Source of the DNA: Accumulibacter sp003538495
GTDB lineage: Bacteria > Pseudomonadota > Gammaproteobacteria > Burkholderiales > Rhodocyclaceae
Length of the DNA: 64,000 nucleotides
Assembly: GCF_029255145.1 (NCBI RefSeq)
Contig: NZ_JAPUVQ010000042.1
Location: 1 to 64,000 of the forward strand
Direction of reading: 5' to 3'
Below the pieces are notes generated by a model that did no database searches, was not told the origin of the DNA, and was given only the letters and a program-made list of their open reading frames with translations. The position numbers were made by a program, and so were the translations under genes. Of the stretch, positions 7,652 through 16,432 are shown in pieces (the stretch's first letter is position 1; each line of letters starts with the position of its first letter).

Positions 7652-8271
7652 CGTTCATCGTCGGCTTGACCGGTGGCATCGGCAGCGGCAAGAGCACCGT
7701 CGCCGAACTGTTTGCCCAGCGCGGTGCAGTGCTGGTGGACACCGACGCCATCGCGCATCAGCTCAGCGGTCCGCAGGGTGAGGCCATCGGAGCGATTACG
7801 GCAGCCTTCGGGAGTGCCGTGCTGCGCGCCGATGGGGGGCTGGACCGGGCGGCAATGCGCCGTCTTGTTTTCGCCGATCCGACCGCCAAGGCGACGCTCG
7901 AAGCGATCCTGCATCCCCTGATCCGGCAGCGCAGTGACGCTTGTTGCGCCGCTGCCGAGGCCGCGCCTTATGTCTTGTTGATCGTCCCCTTGCTGGTCGA
8001 GTCGGGCAGTTATCGCCGACGTGCGGATCGGGTGCTGGTCGTCGACTGCGATGAGTCCGTGCAGATTACGCGGGTGATGGCGCGCAGCGGTCTGACAGCG
8101 GATGCCGTCGCGGCGATCATCGCCACACAGGCCTCACGAGACGAGCGGCGCGCCGTGGCCGACGATCTGGTGTACAACGATGGCGAACCGGAGGCCCTGC
8201 AGCCGCAGGTCGAAGGCCTGCATCAACGCTATCTCGTTCTGGCCGGGGCCAAACTTAATGCCGGGCGTTGA
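7648..8271 (+). CDS. coaE: Dephospho-CoA kinase
   Basis: The 207-residue protein catalyses the last step of coenzyme A synthesis, ATP-dependent phosphorylation of dephospho-CoA. The Walker A loop is GLTGGIGSGKST at the N-terminus. The family motifs DTDAIAHQL and HPLIR and the LIVPLLVESG segment follow in the expected order. Its length is normal for the family. It overlaps the SPOR gene by ATGA and is followed by zapD, the usual betaproteobacterial coaE-zapD pair. Confidence 0.95.
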   Translation: MTFIVGLTGGIGSGKSTVAELFAQRGAVLVDTDAIAHQLSGPQGEAIGAITAAFGSAVLRADGGLDRAAMRRLVFADPTAKATLEAILHPLIRQRSDACCAAAEAAPYVLLIVPLLVESGSYRRRADRVLVVDCDESVQITRVMARSGLTADAVAAIIATQASRDERRAVADDLVYNDGEPEALQPQVEGLHQRYLVLAGAKLNAGR

Positions 8272-8332
8272 GGTTTTGCTGCAAATGCTTCAGAATCATC
8301 GAAAATTCCCGTTTTTTGAGTTTGGCGGAAGT

Positions 8333-9088
8333 GTGATCACCTACGAATATCCCTTCAATGAACGCATACGCACCCTGTTGCGTCTGGAGGATCTATTCCA
8401 GAAGGTGAGTAGTTTCATGCAGCGAGATGGCTCGCAGGAGCATCATATCGTGCTCCTGACCTTGTTCGAGATCCTTGATGTGGCCGGGCGCGCCGACCTG
8501 AAAATGGATCTGATTCAGGAACTCGAACGCCAGCGCCAGAGTCTCCTCGCTTATCGCAACAATCCGGACATCTCCGAACAGGCACTTTCCGACGCCCTCA
8601 ACGAGATCGAGCAGGCATCGGCGGCGTTGCTGGCCATGGCCGGCAAGATCGGCCAGCATCTCCGCGACAACGACTGGCTGATGAGTATCAAGAGCCGCGC
8701 CAGTATTCCGGGAGGCGTTTGCCAGTTCGACCTGCCGTCATACCACTACTGGCGGCATCAGGATGCCGGGGTCCGGCGCGAGGCGCTGCTCGGCTGGCTG
8801 CAGCCCATGCTGCCCTTGCGCGACGCGCTGGCCATCGTGCTACGTCTGCTGCGCGCCAGCGGTCGCCCGGAACATCATGTGGCAAGCAACGGTGCTTTCC
8901 AGCTGATGCTCGGCGGCAGCAGTTCGCAGATGGTGCGTATCTCGCTCAAGCTGGACGATCCCTACATCCCCGAAATCAGCGCCAACAAGTACGCGCTGAA
9001 CATCCGCTTCACGCGTCCGGACAGCGACCATCGGCCGCGGCAATCGGACAACGACGTTCAGTTCGAGATGCTGTTCTGTAACCTCTAG
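8333..9088 (+). CDS. zapD: Cell division protein ZapD
   Basis: ZapD (formerly DUF1342) crosslinks FtsZ filaments in the cytoplasmic Z ring. The sequence starts ITYEYPFNERIRTLLRLEDL, the conserved N-terminus. It ends with a beta-rich domain containing YIPEISANKYALNIRF. I chose the GTG at 8333 because it puts the conserved ITYEYP at residue 2 and gives 251 residues, close to the 247 of E. coli ZapD; a GGCGGA lies just upstream. An ATG at 8285 would add 16 residues. In many relatives a yacG gene follows; here an MFS gene follows instead. Confidence 0.93.
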   Translation: MITYEYPFNERIRTLLRLEDLFQKVSSFMQRDGSQEHHIVLLTLFEILDVAGRADLKMDLIQELERQRQSLLAYRNNPDISEQALSDALNEIEQASAALLAMAGKIGQHLRDNDWLMSIKSRASIPGGVCQFDLPSYHYWRHQDAGVRREALLGWLQPMLPLRDALAIVLRLLRASGRPEHHVASNGAFQLMLGGSSSQMVRISLKLDDPYIPEISANKYALNIRFTRPDSDHRPRQSDNDVQFEMLFCNL

Positions 9089-9175
9089 ACGCCGCCTGCC
9101 GGCATCGTGCCGCAGCCAGGCGACGCCAGCATCCTCGTTTCCTGGACGCTTGACCAACCGACCGTCAGCAGAACG

Positions 9176-10384
9176 ATGTTTCGAACTCTCAGTCAGCCTG
9201 GCGTATGGGCGGTCACCCTGTCGGCAGCCGGAATTCTGATGGTGACCATGGGCGCCCGCCAGTCGCTCGGGCTCTTCCTGTCGCCGCTGAATACGACCAC
9301 CGGGCTTGGCGTCGCGTCAATCAGCCTGGCGATGGCCGTCGGCCAATTCACCTGGGGAGCGATCCAGCCGCTGGCCGGCGCTGTCGCTGACCGCTACGGG
9401 CCGGGGCGCGTGCTGCTTGCGGGGCTGTTGTTGCTGGCCCTTGGCAGTGCGATCACACCCTTGATGAGCGGTACCGTCGGCCTGATCGTCTCGTTAGGTT
9501 TGTTCTCGGCGATCGGTTCCGGTGCGGGCAGCTTCTCGGTGCTGATCGGCGCTTCGAGCCAGCGGCTGCCACTCGACGCGCGCGCCGCTGCTTCCGGGGT
9601 GATCAACGCCGGCGGCTCCTTCGGCCAGTTCGTCTTCGCCCCGCTCCTGCAGGCGCTGATTCAGCTGCTGGGCTGGATGGGCGCCATGTGGTCGCTGGCG
9701 GTCATGACTCTGGCGGCGACGCCGCTGGTGCGAGTGCTGTCGAAGCCGGTCGAGCAGCCGCAGCCGCGCGCAGCCGGTGAAGCCGGTCTGTGGCGGAGCG
9801 TGCAGGATGCGATGGACGATCGCAGCTACCAGTTGCTCAACCTTGGTTTCTTCAGCTGCGGCTTCCACATCGCTTTTCTGGTCACCCACCTGCCGGGCGA
9901 GGTGGCGCTTTGTGGTCTGCCGTCGGCGGTGGCCAGCTGGTCGCTGGCGATCATCGGCCTGGCGAACATTTTCGGCAGCCTCTACGCGGGTTCCTGCGTC
10001 GCCCGCTATCGCAGCAAGTACGTCTTGTTCTGGATGTACGGCTCGCGCGCGCTGATGATCGCGCTCTACCTGATGGCGCCGAGAACCGATCTGACCTTCT
10101 ACGTTTTTGCCGCCGGACTGGGCTTCACCTGGCTGGCAACCGTGCCGCCGACCGCTGCCATCGTCGGCAAGCTGTTCGGCGTACGCTATCTTGGGACACT
10201 CTTCGGCATGACGCTGCTCTCACACCAGATCGGCGGTTTCTTTGGTGCTTACCTGGGTGGCATAGCGCTCACCCGCTTTGGCGACTATGGCTGGATGTGG
10301 TACGCCGACATCGCGCTGGCAACGGCGGCGGCACTGCTGAATCTGCCGATCAAGGAAGCCGCGCTGCCCAGTGCGGCAAGCTGA
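9176..10384 (+). CDS. MFS transporter (monocarboxylate/oxalate-formate type)
   Basis: The 402-residue product has 12 predicted membrane helices. GAVADRYGPGRVLLAG is MFS motif A after helix 2. The early GARQSLGLFLSPL and later GVRYLGTLFGMTLLSHQIGG segments are typical of the monocarboxylate or oxalate:formate antiporter-like branch. The substrate is not predictable. The ATG at 9176 is preferred over a GTG at 9107, because the extra 23 residues are hydrophilic and precede the conserved first helix. It lies 87 bp after zapD on the same strand. Confidence 0.8.
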   Translation: MFRTLSQPGVWAVTLSAAGILMVTMGARQSLGLFLSPLNTTTGLGVASISLAMAVGQFTWGAIQPLAGAVADRYGPGRVLLAGLLLLALGSAITPLMSGTVGLIVSLGLFSAIGSGAGSFSVLIGASSQRLPLDARAAASGVINAGGSFGQFVFAPLLQALIQLLGWMGAMWSLAVMTLAATPLVRVLSKPVEQPQPRAAGEAGLWRSVQDAMDDRSYQLLNLGFFSCGFHIAFLVTHLPGEVALCGLPSAVASWSLAIIGLANIFGSLYAGSCVARYRSKYVLFWMYGSRALMIALYLMAPRTDLTFYVFAAGLGFTWLATVPPTAAIVGKLFGVRYLGTLFGMTLLSHQIGGFFGAYLGGIALTRFGDYGWMWYADIALATAAALLNLPIKEAALPSAAS

Positions 10385-10764
10385 AGGGCAATGCCGAGCA
10401 ATGATCTCGGGTTCGGTAGCGCACAATGGCTGCTTGCGAAGCCATTGTCCTGCTGAGGGTAGACGCGCTTGACCTCGGCAAGCGGCAGTGGACAGTCAGC
10501 TGAATCGCATGCTGCCCGATTCGCCGTGCCCCCCCACAGGAGGCCGCTGCTGGACGCGCTCCTCTTACGTTCTCCGGGACCTGGCCAATCTTGCTGCCGG
10601 TGGATCGCAGAGCGCGGCGGAGAGAGGGCGACGAGTCTGCACGCGCCACGGTAAAGGCCTCGGACCGTCGGCCTCGCCCCTGGCAAGTGTCAATCGCTGT
10701 TCCAGAGTATCATTGAGGGGCTTCTTGCAGCGTTTCTCAACCAGACGACCGTTCGGGCCAGACG
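10385..10764. other. 380-bp gap without a gene
   Basis: Open frames occur on both strands, but they shadow each other and show no conserved motif. No terminator with a T-tract and no RNA structure stands out. It presumably carries the promoter of the PilZ gene that starts at 10765. Confidence 0.4.
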
Positions 10765-11673
10765 ATGACACTAGAGTGCAGCTATATCGCGCTGCAAAAA
10801 GACGATATCCTCCTCGGGAAGCCTCTTCCCTGGGCGGTTTTCGACCGTAGCCGGAAGCTCCTTCTGGAACCGGGTTCGGTAGTGGCCGTGCAATCGCAGC
10901 TCGACGCCTTGCTGGACAAGGGGATCTGTCGGGAGCGGCCAGGGGCGGACGTCAAGCTCGATTCCCGGCGCGAGCGCAGGGAATCCGGCGTAGGGGCCAG
11001 CACCGAGGCGGCTGGCGAGCGGGCGCTGCCGCTCGACGAAATCAAGCTGGGCATCGGTGATCCCTTCCAGATACAGACCCAGACCGAACACGCGGAAGCG
11101 CGGTACTACGTCAAGCTGATTGGCTATCTCAAAGGCAAGGGCGTCCTGGTAACGCTTCCAGAAGTCGATGGTCGGCTCTGTCTGGTGCGCGAAGGGCAGG
11201 CGTTTGTCGTTCGCTTTTTCTCGGGAAAGAGCGCCTATGCGTTCACGGCCAGTGTTCTGCGATCATCCAGCATCCCCTTTCCGCACATGTATCTCAGCTA
11301 TCCGTCGCAGGTGCGCGGTCTGGTCGTCCGCACTGGCGAGCGAGTCCCGGTACGCATCATCTGCGCGATTGCCATGCGTGACGATACCAAGACGGTCAGC
11401 GCCGCCGGGATGCTGACCAATCTCAGCGTCAGTGGCGCGTTGCTGTCAGCGAAGGCCCGCCTGGGCAACCCGGGGGACCTGTTGTCGATCAAGTTTCGCG
11501 TCGAGATCCGGGAGATCGAATTCCTTGCTGCCCTTGACGCCGCGATCCGCTCGGTGTCCCGGGACGACTCGGGCGAGTTCCTGCATGGCATACAGTTCGC
11601 GGGCTTGCCAGACGACGTCGCAATTGCGATGACCGCATTCGTCTATCAGAAGCTGGCCGAAACATCCCGCTGA
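10765..11673 (+). CDS. PilZ-domain c-di-GMP-binding protein (YcgR-like)
   Basis: The 302-residue cytoplasmic protein has an N-terminal region with no clear family. A YcgR_2/PilZN-type barrel follows at about residues 95-185 (DPFQIQTQTEHAEARYYVKL). A PilZ domain occupies about 190-295. The PilZ signature can be seen as RTGERVPVRI followed by NLSVSGALL, equivalent to the RxxxR and (D/N)xSxxG c-di-GMP-binding motifs. Such proteins slow flagella or modulate pili and polysaccharide when c-di-GMP is high. It is transcribed alone. The actual target is unknown. Confidence 0.75.
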   Translation: MTLECSYIALQKDDILLGKPLPWAVFDRSRKLLLEPGSVVAVQSQLDALLDKGICRERPGADVKLDSRRERRESGVGASTEAAGERALPLDEIKLGIGDPFQIQTQTEHAEARYYVKLIGYLKGKGVLVTLPEVDGRLCLVREGQAFVVRFFSGKSAYAFTASVLRSSSIPFPHMYLSYPSQVRGLVVRTGERVPVRIICAIAMRDDTKTVSAAGMLTNLSVSGALLSAKARLGNPGDLLSIKFRVEIREIEFLAALDAAIRSVSRDDSGEFLHGIQFAGLPDDVAIAMTAFVYQKLAETSR

Positions 11674-11805
11674 GGCGCTGTCTTCGAAGCCTCGCCCGCC
11701 GCTGCCGTGCTGGCGGCCGGCGACGCGATGCCTCTGGCATCGGCGCGGACAAGCCGGCGAGCAGGGACGGCGTTCGCGCCGTAAGGGCGGGTGAGGTGCC
11801 GGCCT

Positions 11806-12927
11806 TTACTCGGTGAGAATCAGGTTGTCACGATGGATGATTTCGGGTTCATCGATGTAGCCGAGGATGCTTTCTATGTCCTGGCTGGCACGACGCGCTA
11901 TGCGTCGCGAATCGCTGCTGCCGTAGTTGACCAGGCCGCGGGCGATCTCGTACCCCTCGTCGGCGATGCAGGCCACCGCCGCGCCGCGCTCGAACTCGCC
12001 CCGGACGGCAACGACGCCGATCGGCAGCAGGCTTCTTCCTTCGCGCAGGGCGTTGATTGCGCCGCCATCGAGAACCAGTTTGCCGTTCAACTGCAGGTGG
12101 TCGGCAAGCCATTGCTTGCGTGCCGTCAGCGCTTGCGTTTCGGAAACAAGCAGCGTGCCGAGCGCTTCTCCGCGCGCCAGGCGCAGGATGACATCCGGCT
12201 CGCGGCCACTGGCGATGACGGTGTGGGCGCCACTGCGTGCGGCGCGCTTGGCGGCGATCACCTTGGTGATCATGCCGCCCTTGCCGTACTGGCTGCCAGC
12301 GCCGCCGGCCAGGGCTTCCAGATCAGCGAGCCCGGCCCGCGCCTCGCTGATCAGGGTGGCGGCCGTGTCCTTGCGTGGATCGGCAGTGAACAAGCCTTGT
12401 TGATCGGTGAGGATAATCAGGCAGTCTGCTTCCACGAGATTGGCGACCAGTGCGGCGAGCGTATCATTGTCACCAAACTTGATTTCGTCGGTGACGACGG
12501 TGTCATTCTCATTGACGATCGGCACGACGCCCAGGCGTAGGAGGGTGTTCAGCGTCGACCGGGCATTGAGGTAGCGTTTGCGGTCGGCGAGATCGTCATG
12601 GGTCAGCAGGACTTGCGCGGTATGCAGCGAGTACCGGGCAAAAGCCCTTTCATAGACCTGCACCAGACCCATTTGGCCGACCGCCGCCGCCGCCTGCAGT
12701 TCGTGCACCGCGCGCGGGCGCTTTTGCCAGCCGAGCCGCTGCATGCCACAGGCAATGGCTCCGGACGACACCAGAATGAGCTGTTTCCCTGCCTGGCGCA
12801 ACTCGGCGATTTGCCGTGCCCATTCGTCGATGGCGGCCAGATCCAGGCCTTCGCCGTTGTTGGTGATCAGCGCCGAACCGGCTTTGATGACCAGTCGCCG
12901 GGCTGCGGCGATGCGGCTCGTAGCCAT
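11806..12927 (-). CDS. proB: Glutamate 5-kinase
   Basis: ProB phosphorylates glutamate in the first step of proline synthesis. The 373-residue product has the amino acid kinase fold (KAGSALITNNGEGLD, SSGAIACGMQRLG, VNENDTVVTDEIKFGDND, GTGGM-type loop as YGKGGMITK). A C-terminal PUA domain follows from about residue 280. The ATG at 12927 starts MATSRIAAARRLVIKAGS; frames open further upstream overlap obgE and are not conserved. Only 2 bp separate it from obgE, so the two are co-transcribed in the common order rplU-rpmA-obgE-proB. Confidence 0.95.
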   Translation of the reverse strand: MATSRIAAARRLVIKAGSALITNNGEGLDLAAIDEWARQIAELRQAGKQLILVSSGAIACGMQRLGWQKRPRAVHELQAAAAVGQMGLVQVYERAFARYSLHTAQVLLTHDDLADRKRYLNARSTLNTLLRLGVVPIVNENDTVVTDEIKFGDNDTLAALVANLVEADCLIILTDQQGLFTADPRKDTAATLISEARAGLADLEALAGGAGSQYGKGGMITKVIAAKRAARSGAHTVIASGREPDVILRLARGEALGTLLVSETQALTARKQWLADHLQLNGKLVLDGGAINALREGRSLLPIGVVAVRGEFERGAAVACIADEGYEIARGLVNYGSSDSRRIARRASQDIESILGYIDEPEIIHRDNLILTE

Positions 12928-12929
12928 CT

Positions 12930-14042
12930 TCACGGGCCCTGCTCGTCGTCGTCGGCGAAGAAGTCGTCCGACCAGCAGGCGGCGGCGGCCGCGCTGGTTG
13001 CGGCAGGGGACGCCTGCCTGGCGGGCAGTTCTTGCAGCGCCTCCTGCAGCTTTCGGGTCAGTTCCCGACAACCGTCACCGCTGATTGCGCTGATGCGGTA
13101 GCAGGGGATGGCTGTCGAGGTCGTCTGGCAGGCCTGCAGGAAGTCTGCAATGCGCTGTTCACGATCCTCTTCGGGAATCAGGTCGAGCTTGTTGAGAACC
13201 AGCCAGCGCGGCCTGGTGGCGAGCTCGGGATCGTATTTTCCAAGCTCGCGGACGACCGTCTCGACGTCTCGGACCGGGTCGGCCGCCGGGTCGAGAGGGG
13301 CCAAATCGACCAGGTGCAGCAGCAAACGCGTACGCGCAAGGTGCTTGAGGAAGCGGATTCCGAGGCCAGCGCCTTCGGCAGCGCCGTCGATCAGTCCGGG
13401 AATGTCGGCGATGACGAAGCTCTGGTCGTGGTCTACGCGCACCACGCCGAGGTGGGGATGCATGGTCGTGAAAGGGTAATCGGCGACCTTCGGGCGGGCG
13501 GCCGAGACCGCGCGCAGAAAGGTGCTCTTGCCCGCGTTCGGCAGGCCAAGCAGGCCGACATCGGCCAGCAGGCGCAGTTCGAGCCGTAGTTCACGCTGCT
13601 CGCCTTCGTCGCCGCGGGTGCATTGGCGCGGAGTACGATTGACGCTCGACTTGAAGTGGATGTTGCCCAGGCCGCCACGGCCACCTTTGGCCAGCAGTAC
13701 CGTCTTGCCATCGACGTCGAGGTCGGCAAGGACTTCCTGGCTGTTGATGTCGGCGATCGTGGTGCCGATCGGTACGCGCAGCGTCAGATCCTTTCCGCGC
13801 TTGCCGTAGCAGTCACTCGAACCGCCGTTTTGGCCGCGCTGGGCACGATGGCGGCGGGCGTAGCGGTATTCGATCAAGGTGTTGACATTGCGATCGGCGA
13901 CGACATAGACGCTGCCGCCGTTACCGCCGTCGCCGCCGTCCGGGCCACCTTCCGGCTCGTACTTGTCGCGCCGGAACGAGGCGATCCCGTTGCCGCCATC
14001 ACCGGCGCCAACAAGAATTCTCGCCTCATCGATAAATTTCAT
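12930..14042 (-). CDS. obgE: GTPase Obg/CgtA
   Basis: This 370-residue essential GTPase works in large ribosomal subunit assembly and stress responses. The glycine-rich Obg fold is clear (VGAGDGGNGIASFRRDKYEP, GGDGGNGGSVYVVAD). The G domain has GLPNAGKST (G1), DIPGLIDGA (G3) and NKLDLI (G4). The start at 14042 gives MKFIDEARILV, the conserved N-terminus. The C-terminal tail after the G domain is Ala-rich, then acidic (DDFFADDDEQ). A strong hairpin with a T-run lies between this gene and rpmA. Confidence 0.96.
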   Translation of the reverse strand: MKFIDEARILVGAGDGGNGIASFRRDKYEPEGGPDGGDGGNGGSVYVVADRNVNTLIEYRYARRHRAQRGQNGGSSDCYGKRGKDLTLRVPIGTTIADINSQEVLADLDVDGKTVLLAKGGRGGLGNIHFKSSVNRTPRQCTRGDEGEQRELRLELRLLADVGLLGLPNAGKSTFLRAVSAARPKVADYPFTTMHPHLGVVRVDHDQSFVIADIPGLIDGAAEGAGLGIRFLKHLARTRLLLHLVDLAPLDPAADPVRDVETVVRELGKYDPELATRPRWLVLNKLDLIPEEDREQRIADFLQACQTTSTAIPCYRISAISGDGCRELTRKLQEALQELPARQASPAATSAAAAACWSDDFFADDDEQGP

Positions 14043-14071
14043 GGCTGCGCCCGTCCCTTTAGCCTGTTTGA

Positions 14072-14105
14072 AAAGCAAAAAGCCCTACCGACAGCGATAG
14101 GGCTT
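14072..14105 (-). terminator. Intrinsic terminator between rpmA and obgE
   Basis: Read leftward, AAGCCCTA and TAGGGCTT form an 8-bp stem around a 10-base loop, followed by TTTTTGCTTTT. It lies downstream of rpmA and only about 30 bp before the obgE start, so it may partly separate ribosomal protein transcription from obgE-proB. Confidence 0.75.
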
Positions 14106-14147
14106 GGTGCCGCACTGCCATGCTCTGGCAGCGGTATGCCAGCGCCT

Positions 14148-14411
14148 TCAGGCGGCGGCAGGAATGATGCTGACCGTGCGGCGGCGCAGCGCGCCCTTGA
14201 TCGCAAACTGCACGTGCCCGTCCACCAGTGCAAACAGCGTGTGATCCTTGCCGAGGCCCATGTTTTCGCCGGGGTGAAAAGCGGTGCCACGCTGGCGGAC
14301 GATGATGTTGCCGGCGCGGACCAACTGGCCGCCGTAGCGCTTGACGCCCAGGCGTTTTGCTTCGGAATCGCGGCCGTTGCGTACGCTGCCGCCTGCTTTT
14401 TTGTGTGCCAT
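14148..14411 (-). CDS. rpmA: 50S ribosomal protein L27
   Basis: The 87-residue protein begins MAHKKAGGSVRNGRDSEAKR, the conserved N-terminal tail of L27 that reaches the peptidyl transferase centre. It continues with VRAGNIIVRQRGT and HPGENMGLGKDHTLF, standard L27 signatures. It follows rplU by 19 bp on the same strand and is followed by a terminator. Confidence 0.98.
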   Translation of the reverse strand: MAHKKAGGSVRNGRDSEAKRLGVKRYGGQLVRAGNIIVRQRGTAFHPGENMGLGKDHTLFALVDGHVQFAIKGALRRRTVSIIPAAA

Positions 14412-14430
14412 GAGTCAGATTCCTCTCAAG

Positions 14431-14766
14431 TCAGGCTGAAGGGTCCGGCGCGGCGCCGTCGGCAATGGCGTCAACCCGGATTTCGGTGTAATTCTGGCGA
14501 TGCCCCTGATGCTTTTGCGAGTGCTTGCGCCGACGAAACTTGAAAATCCGGATTTTGTCGTGACGACCTTGCGAGAGCACAGTGACCTTGACCGAAGCGC
14601 CGGCGATGATCGGTGTGCCGACCTTCACCGTCTCGCCTTCGCCAACCATCAGAACCTGATCAAGGGTGAGTTCTGCGCCAACGTCTGCCGGTATCTGTTC
14701 TATCTTCAATTTTTCGCCGCTGACAACGCGATACTGCTTGCCACCGGTTTTTATGACCGCGTACAT
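14431..14766 (-). CDS. rplU: 50S ribosomal protein L21
   Basis: The start at 14766 gives MYAVIKTGGKQYRVVSGEKL, the universal L21 N-terminus. The rRNA-binding stretch KFRRRKHSQKHQGHRQ lies near the C-terminus. An in-frame ATG eight codons upstream (14790) adds non-conserved residues and was rejected. The product is 111 residues, slightly longer than the 103 of E. coli because of an Ala/Pro tail. It is the first gene of the minus-strand ribosomal operon and has a strong promoter upstream. Confidence 0.97.
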   Translation of the reverse strand: MYAVIKTGGKQYRVVSGEKLKIEQIPADVGAELTLDQVLMVGEGETVKVGTPIIAGASVKVTVLSQGRHDKIRIFKFRRRKHSQKHQGHRQNYTEIRVDAIADGAAPDPSA

Positions 14767-14810
14767 GTTGGACTCCAAAGAACTGAACAAAGTAAAACGA
14801 AGAACCGCGC

Positions 14811-14838
14811 ATTATACGTGTTATTCCTGCTTCGTCAA
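14811..14838 (-). promoter_or_regulatory. Strong sigma70-type promoter for rplU-rpmA
   Basis: On the minus strand, TTGACG (14838-14833) is followed after 16 bp by a perfect TATAAT (14816-14811). Transcription would start near 14804, giving a leader of about 40 nt before rplU. Confidence 0.8.
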
Positions 14839-14933
14839 ACGTTTGCGATCGACCTGGTGCATCGCTCCCTTGACGCAACACCGGCCGACGCCTAAGATTC
14901 GAGGGTTTTGTGCGAAGGTGCCGTGTTGTGAGA

Positions 14934-15896
14934 ATGGAGCAGTTGTACAGGCTGATCGGGTCGGACATGGCCGCCGTTGACGCGGTGATCCGTCAGCGCC
15001 TCCATTCCGAGGTGGCCCTGGTCCGCCAGGTGGCCGAGTACATCGTGCAGAGCGGGGGCAAGCGGCTGCGCCCGGCTCTGGTCCTGCTGTCGGCCGGCGC
15101 CATGGCTTACCGTGGGGCGCATCATCACGAACTCGCTGCGGTGGTCGAGTTCATCCACACGGCCACCCTGCTCCATGACGATGTCGTTGATGGTTCCGAT
15201 CTGCGGCGCGGGCGCCAGACCGCCAACGCGATGTTCGGCAATTCGGCCAGTGTGCTGGTCGGAGACTTCCTCTATTCGCGTGCTTTCCAGATGATGGTGA
15301 CGGTCAACGACATGCGCATCATGCGGGTGCTGTCGGATGCGACGAATGTCATTGCCGAGGGGGAGGTGCTGCAGTTGATGAACTGCCACGACGCGGGCAT
15401 CGACGAGGATGGCTACCTGCAGGTCATTCGCTACAAGACGGCGAAGTTATTCGAGGCGGCGGCGCAACTTGGTGCAATCATCGGCGGCGGCGCTGCGGTC
15501 GTCGAGCAGGGGATGGCCACTTACGGCCTGCACCTGGGGACCGCATTTCAGCTGATCGATGACGTGCTCGATTACTCTGGCGCGGAGTTGGAGACCGGCA
15601 AGCATCTCGGTGACGACCTGGCGGAAGGCAAGCCGACGCTGCCGCTGATTTTCGTCCTCCGCAATGGCAATCCGGAGCAGGCGGCTTGCGTGCGGCGGGC
15701 CATACAGACCGGTGGGCGGGACGACTTTCCCGAGGTGCTGGCGGCAATTCGCGAGACCGGGGCGCTTGACTACGCTCGGCAGAAGGCCCAGGTTGAGGCG
15801 GAACTCGCGGAGGCAGCGCTTGATGTCGTGCCTGCTTCTCAATACAAGGATTCCTTGCTAGAATTATGCCTCTTCGCTGTCGCTAGGAACAGTTAG
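14934..15896 (+). CDS. ispB: Octaprenyl diphosphate synthase
   Basis: This 320-residue trans-polyprenyl synthase makes the ubiquinone side chain from FPP and IPP. The first Asp-rich motif is LLHDDVVDGS and the second is LIDDVLDYSG. GGKRLRPALVLLS binds the substrate diphosphate. The ATG at 14934 gives MEQLYRLIGSDM; a GTG at 14910 is an alternative. It is divergent from rplU, the usual gene order, and is followed directly by tRNA-Pro. Confidence 0.93.
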   Translation: MEQLYRLIGSDMAAVDAVIRQRLHSEVALVRQVAEYIVQSGGKRLRPALVLLSAGAMAYRGAHHHELAAVVEFIHTATLLHDDVVDGSDLRRGRQTANAMFGNSASVLVGDFLYSRAFQMMVTVNDMRIMRVLSDATNVIAEGEVLQLMNCHDAGIDEDGYLQVIRYKTAKLFEAAAQLGAIIGGGAAVVEQGMATYGLHLGTAFQLIDDVLDYSGAELETGKHLGDDLAEGKPTLPLIFVLRNGNPEQAACVRRAIQTGGRDDFPEVLAAIRETGALDYARQKAQVEAELAEAALDVVPASQYKDSLLELCLFAVARNS

Positions 15897-15914
15897 CGCA
15901 GTTGTCGCCTCGGT

Positions 15915-15991
<77 letters not shown>

Positions 15992-16189
15992 ATCCACTTC
16001 ACTTCGATCCGCACATCGCGCCTGATCGCGATGCCCGCGTTCGCCTTTGCGCTACCCGGGCGCATGACAAGGGCGGACGCTCCCCGTAGCTCGCTCGGCA
16101 CTTGTCGTTCATTCCCGAGGGGTGGTTCTGTTACTGCGGCTGCATCTGGCATCTGCTATGCTTGAGCGCTCTGCGGAACCTCTCTCGCG

Positions 16190-16426
16190 ATGAGCAAATA
16201 CCTCCTACTGATCGGACTGGCGTGCGTTTTCTGGTGGCTCTGGCGCAAGTCGCGTGCCTCGTCGCGCGGCGAGGCTGGAACCCGGACCGTCCAGCGCGAA
16301 GCTGAACGGATGGTGCAGTGCGCGCGCTGTGGGGTGAATCAGCCAGTCAGCGAGAGCATTCTGGCCGACGGGCGCTACTACTGCTGCGCGGCTCATTTGC
16401 ACGACGCACCATCCGATGACGCCTGA
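16190..16426 (+). CDS. PP0621 family small membrane protein with Cys pairs
   Basis: The 78-residue protein has an N-terminal membrane segment (YLLLIGLACVFWWLW), a charged linker, and a C-terminal metal-binding-type motif (MVQCARCGVNQP, then YYCCAAHL). This is the PP0621 family, typically found next to pilS-pilR in betaproteobacteria and pseudomonads. Its function is not established. The stop is 6 bp before the pilS start. Confidence 0.85.
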   Translation: MSKYLLLIGLACVFWWLWRKSRASSRGEAGTRTVQREAERMVQCARCGVNQPVSESILADGRYYCCAAHLHDAPSDDA

Positions 16427-16432
16427 GGCACT

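Noticed and set aside
10488..10850. 120-codon frame before the PilZ gene
   Set aside because: Arg/Ser-rich, overlaps the real PilZ start and lacks similarity to any family I know.
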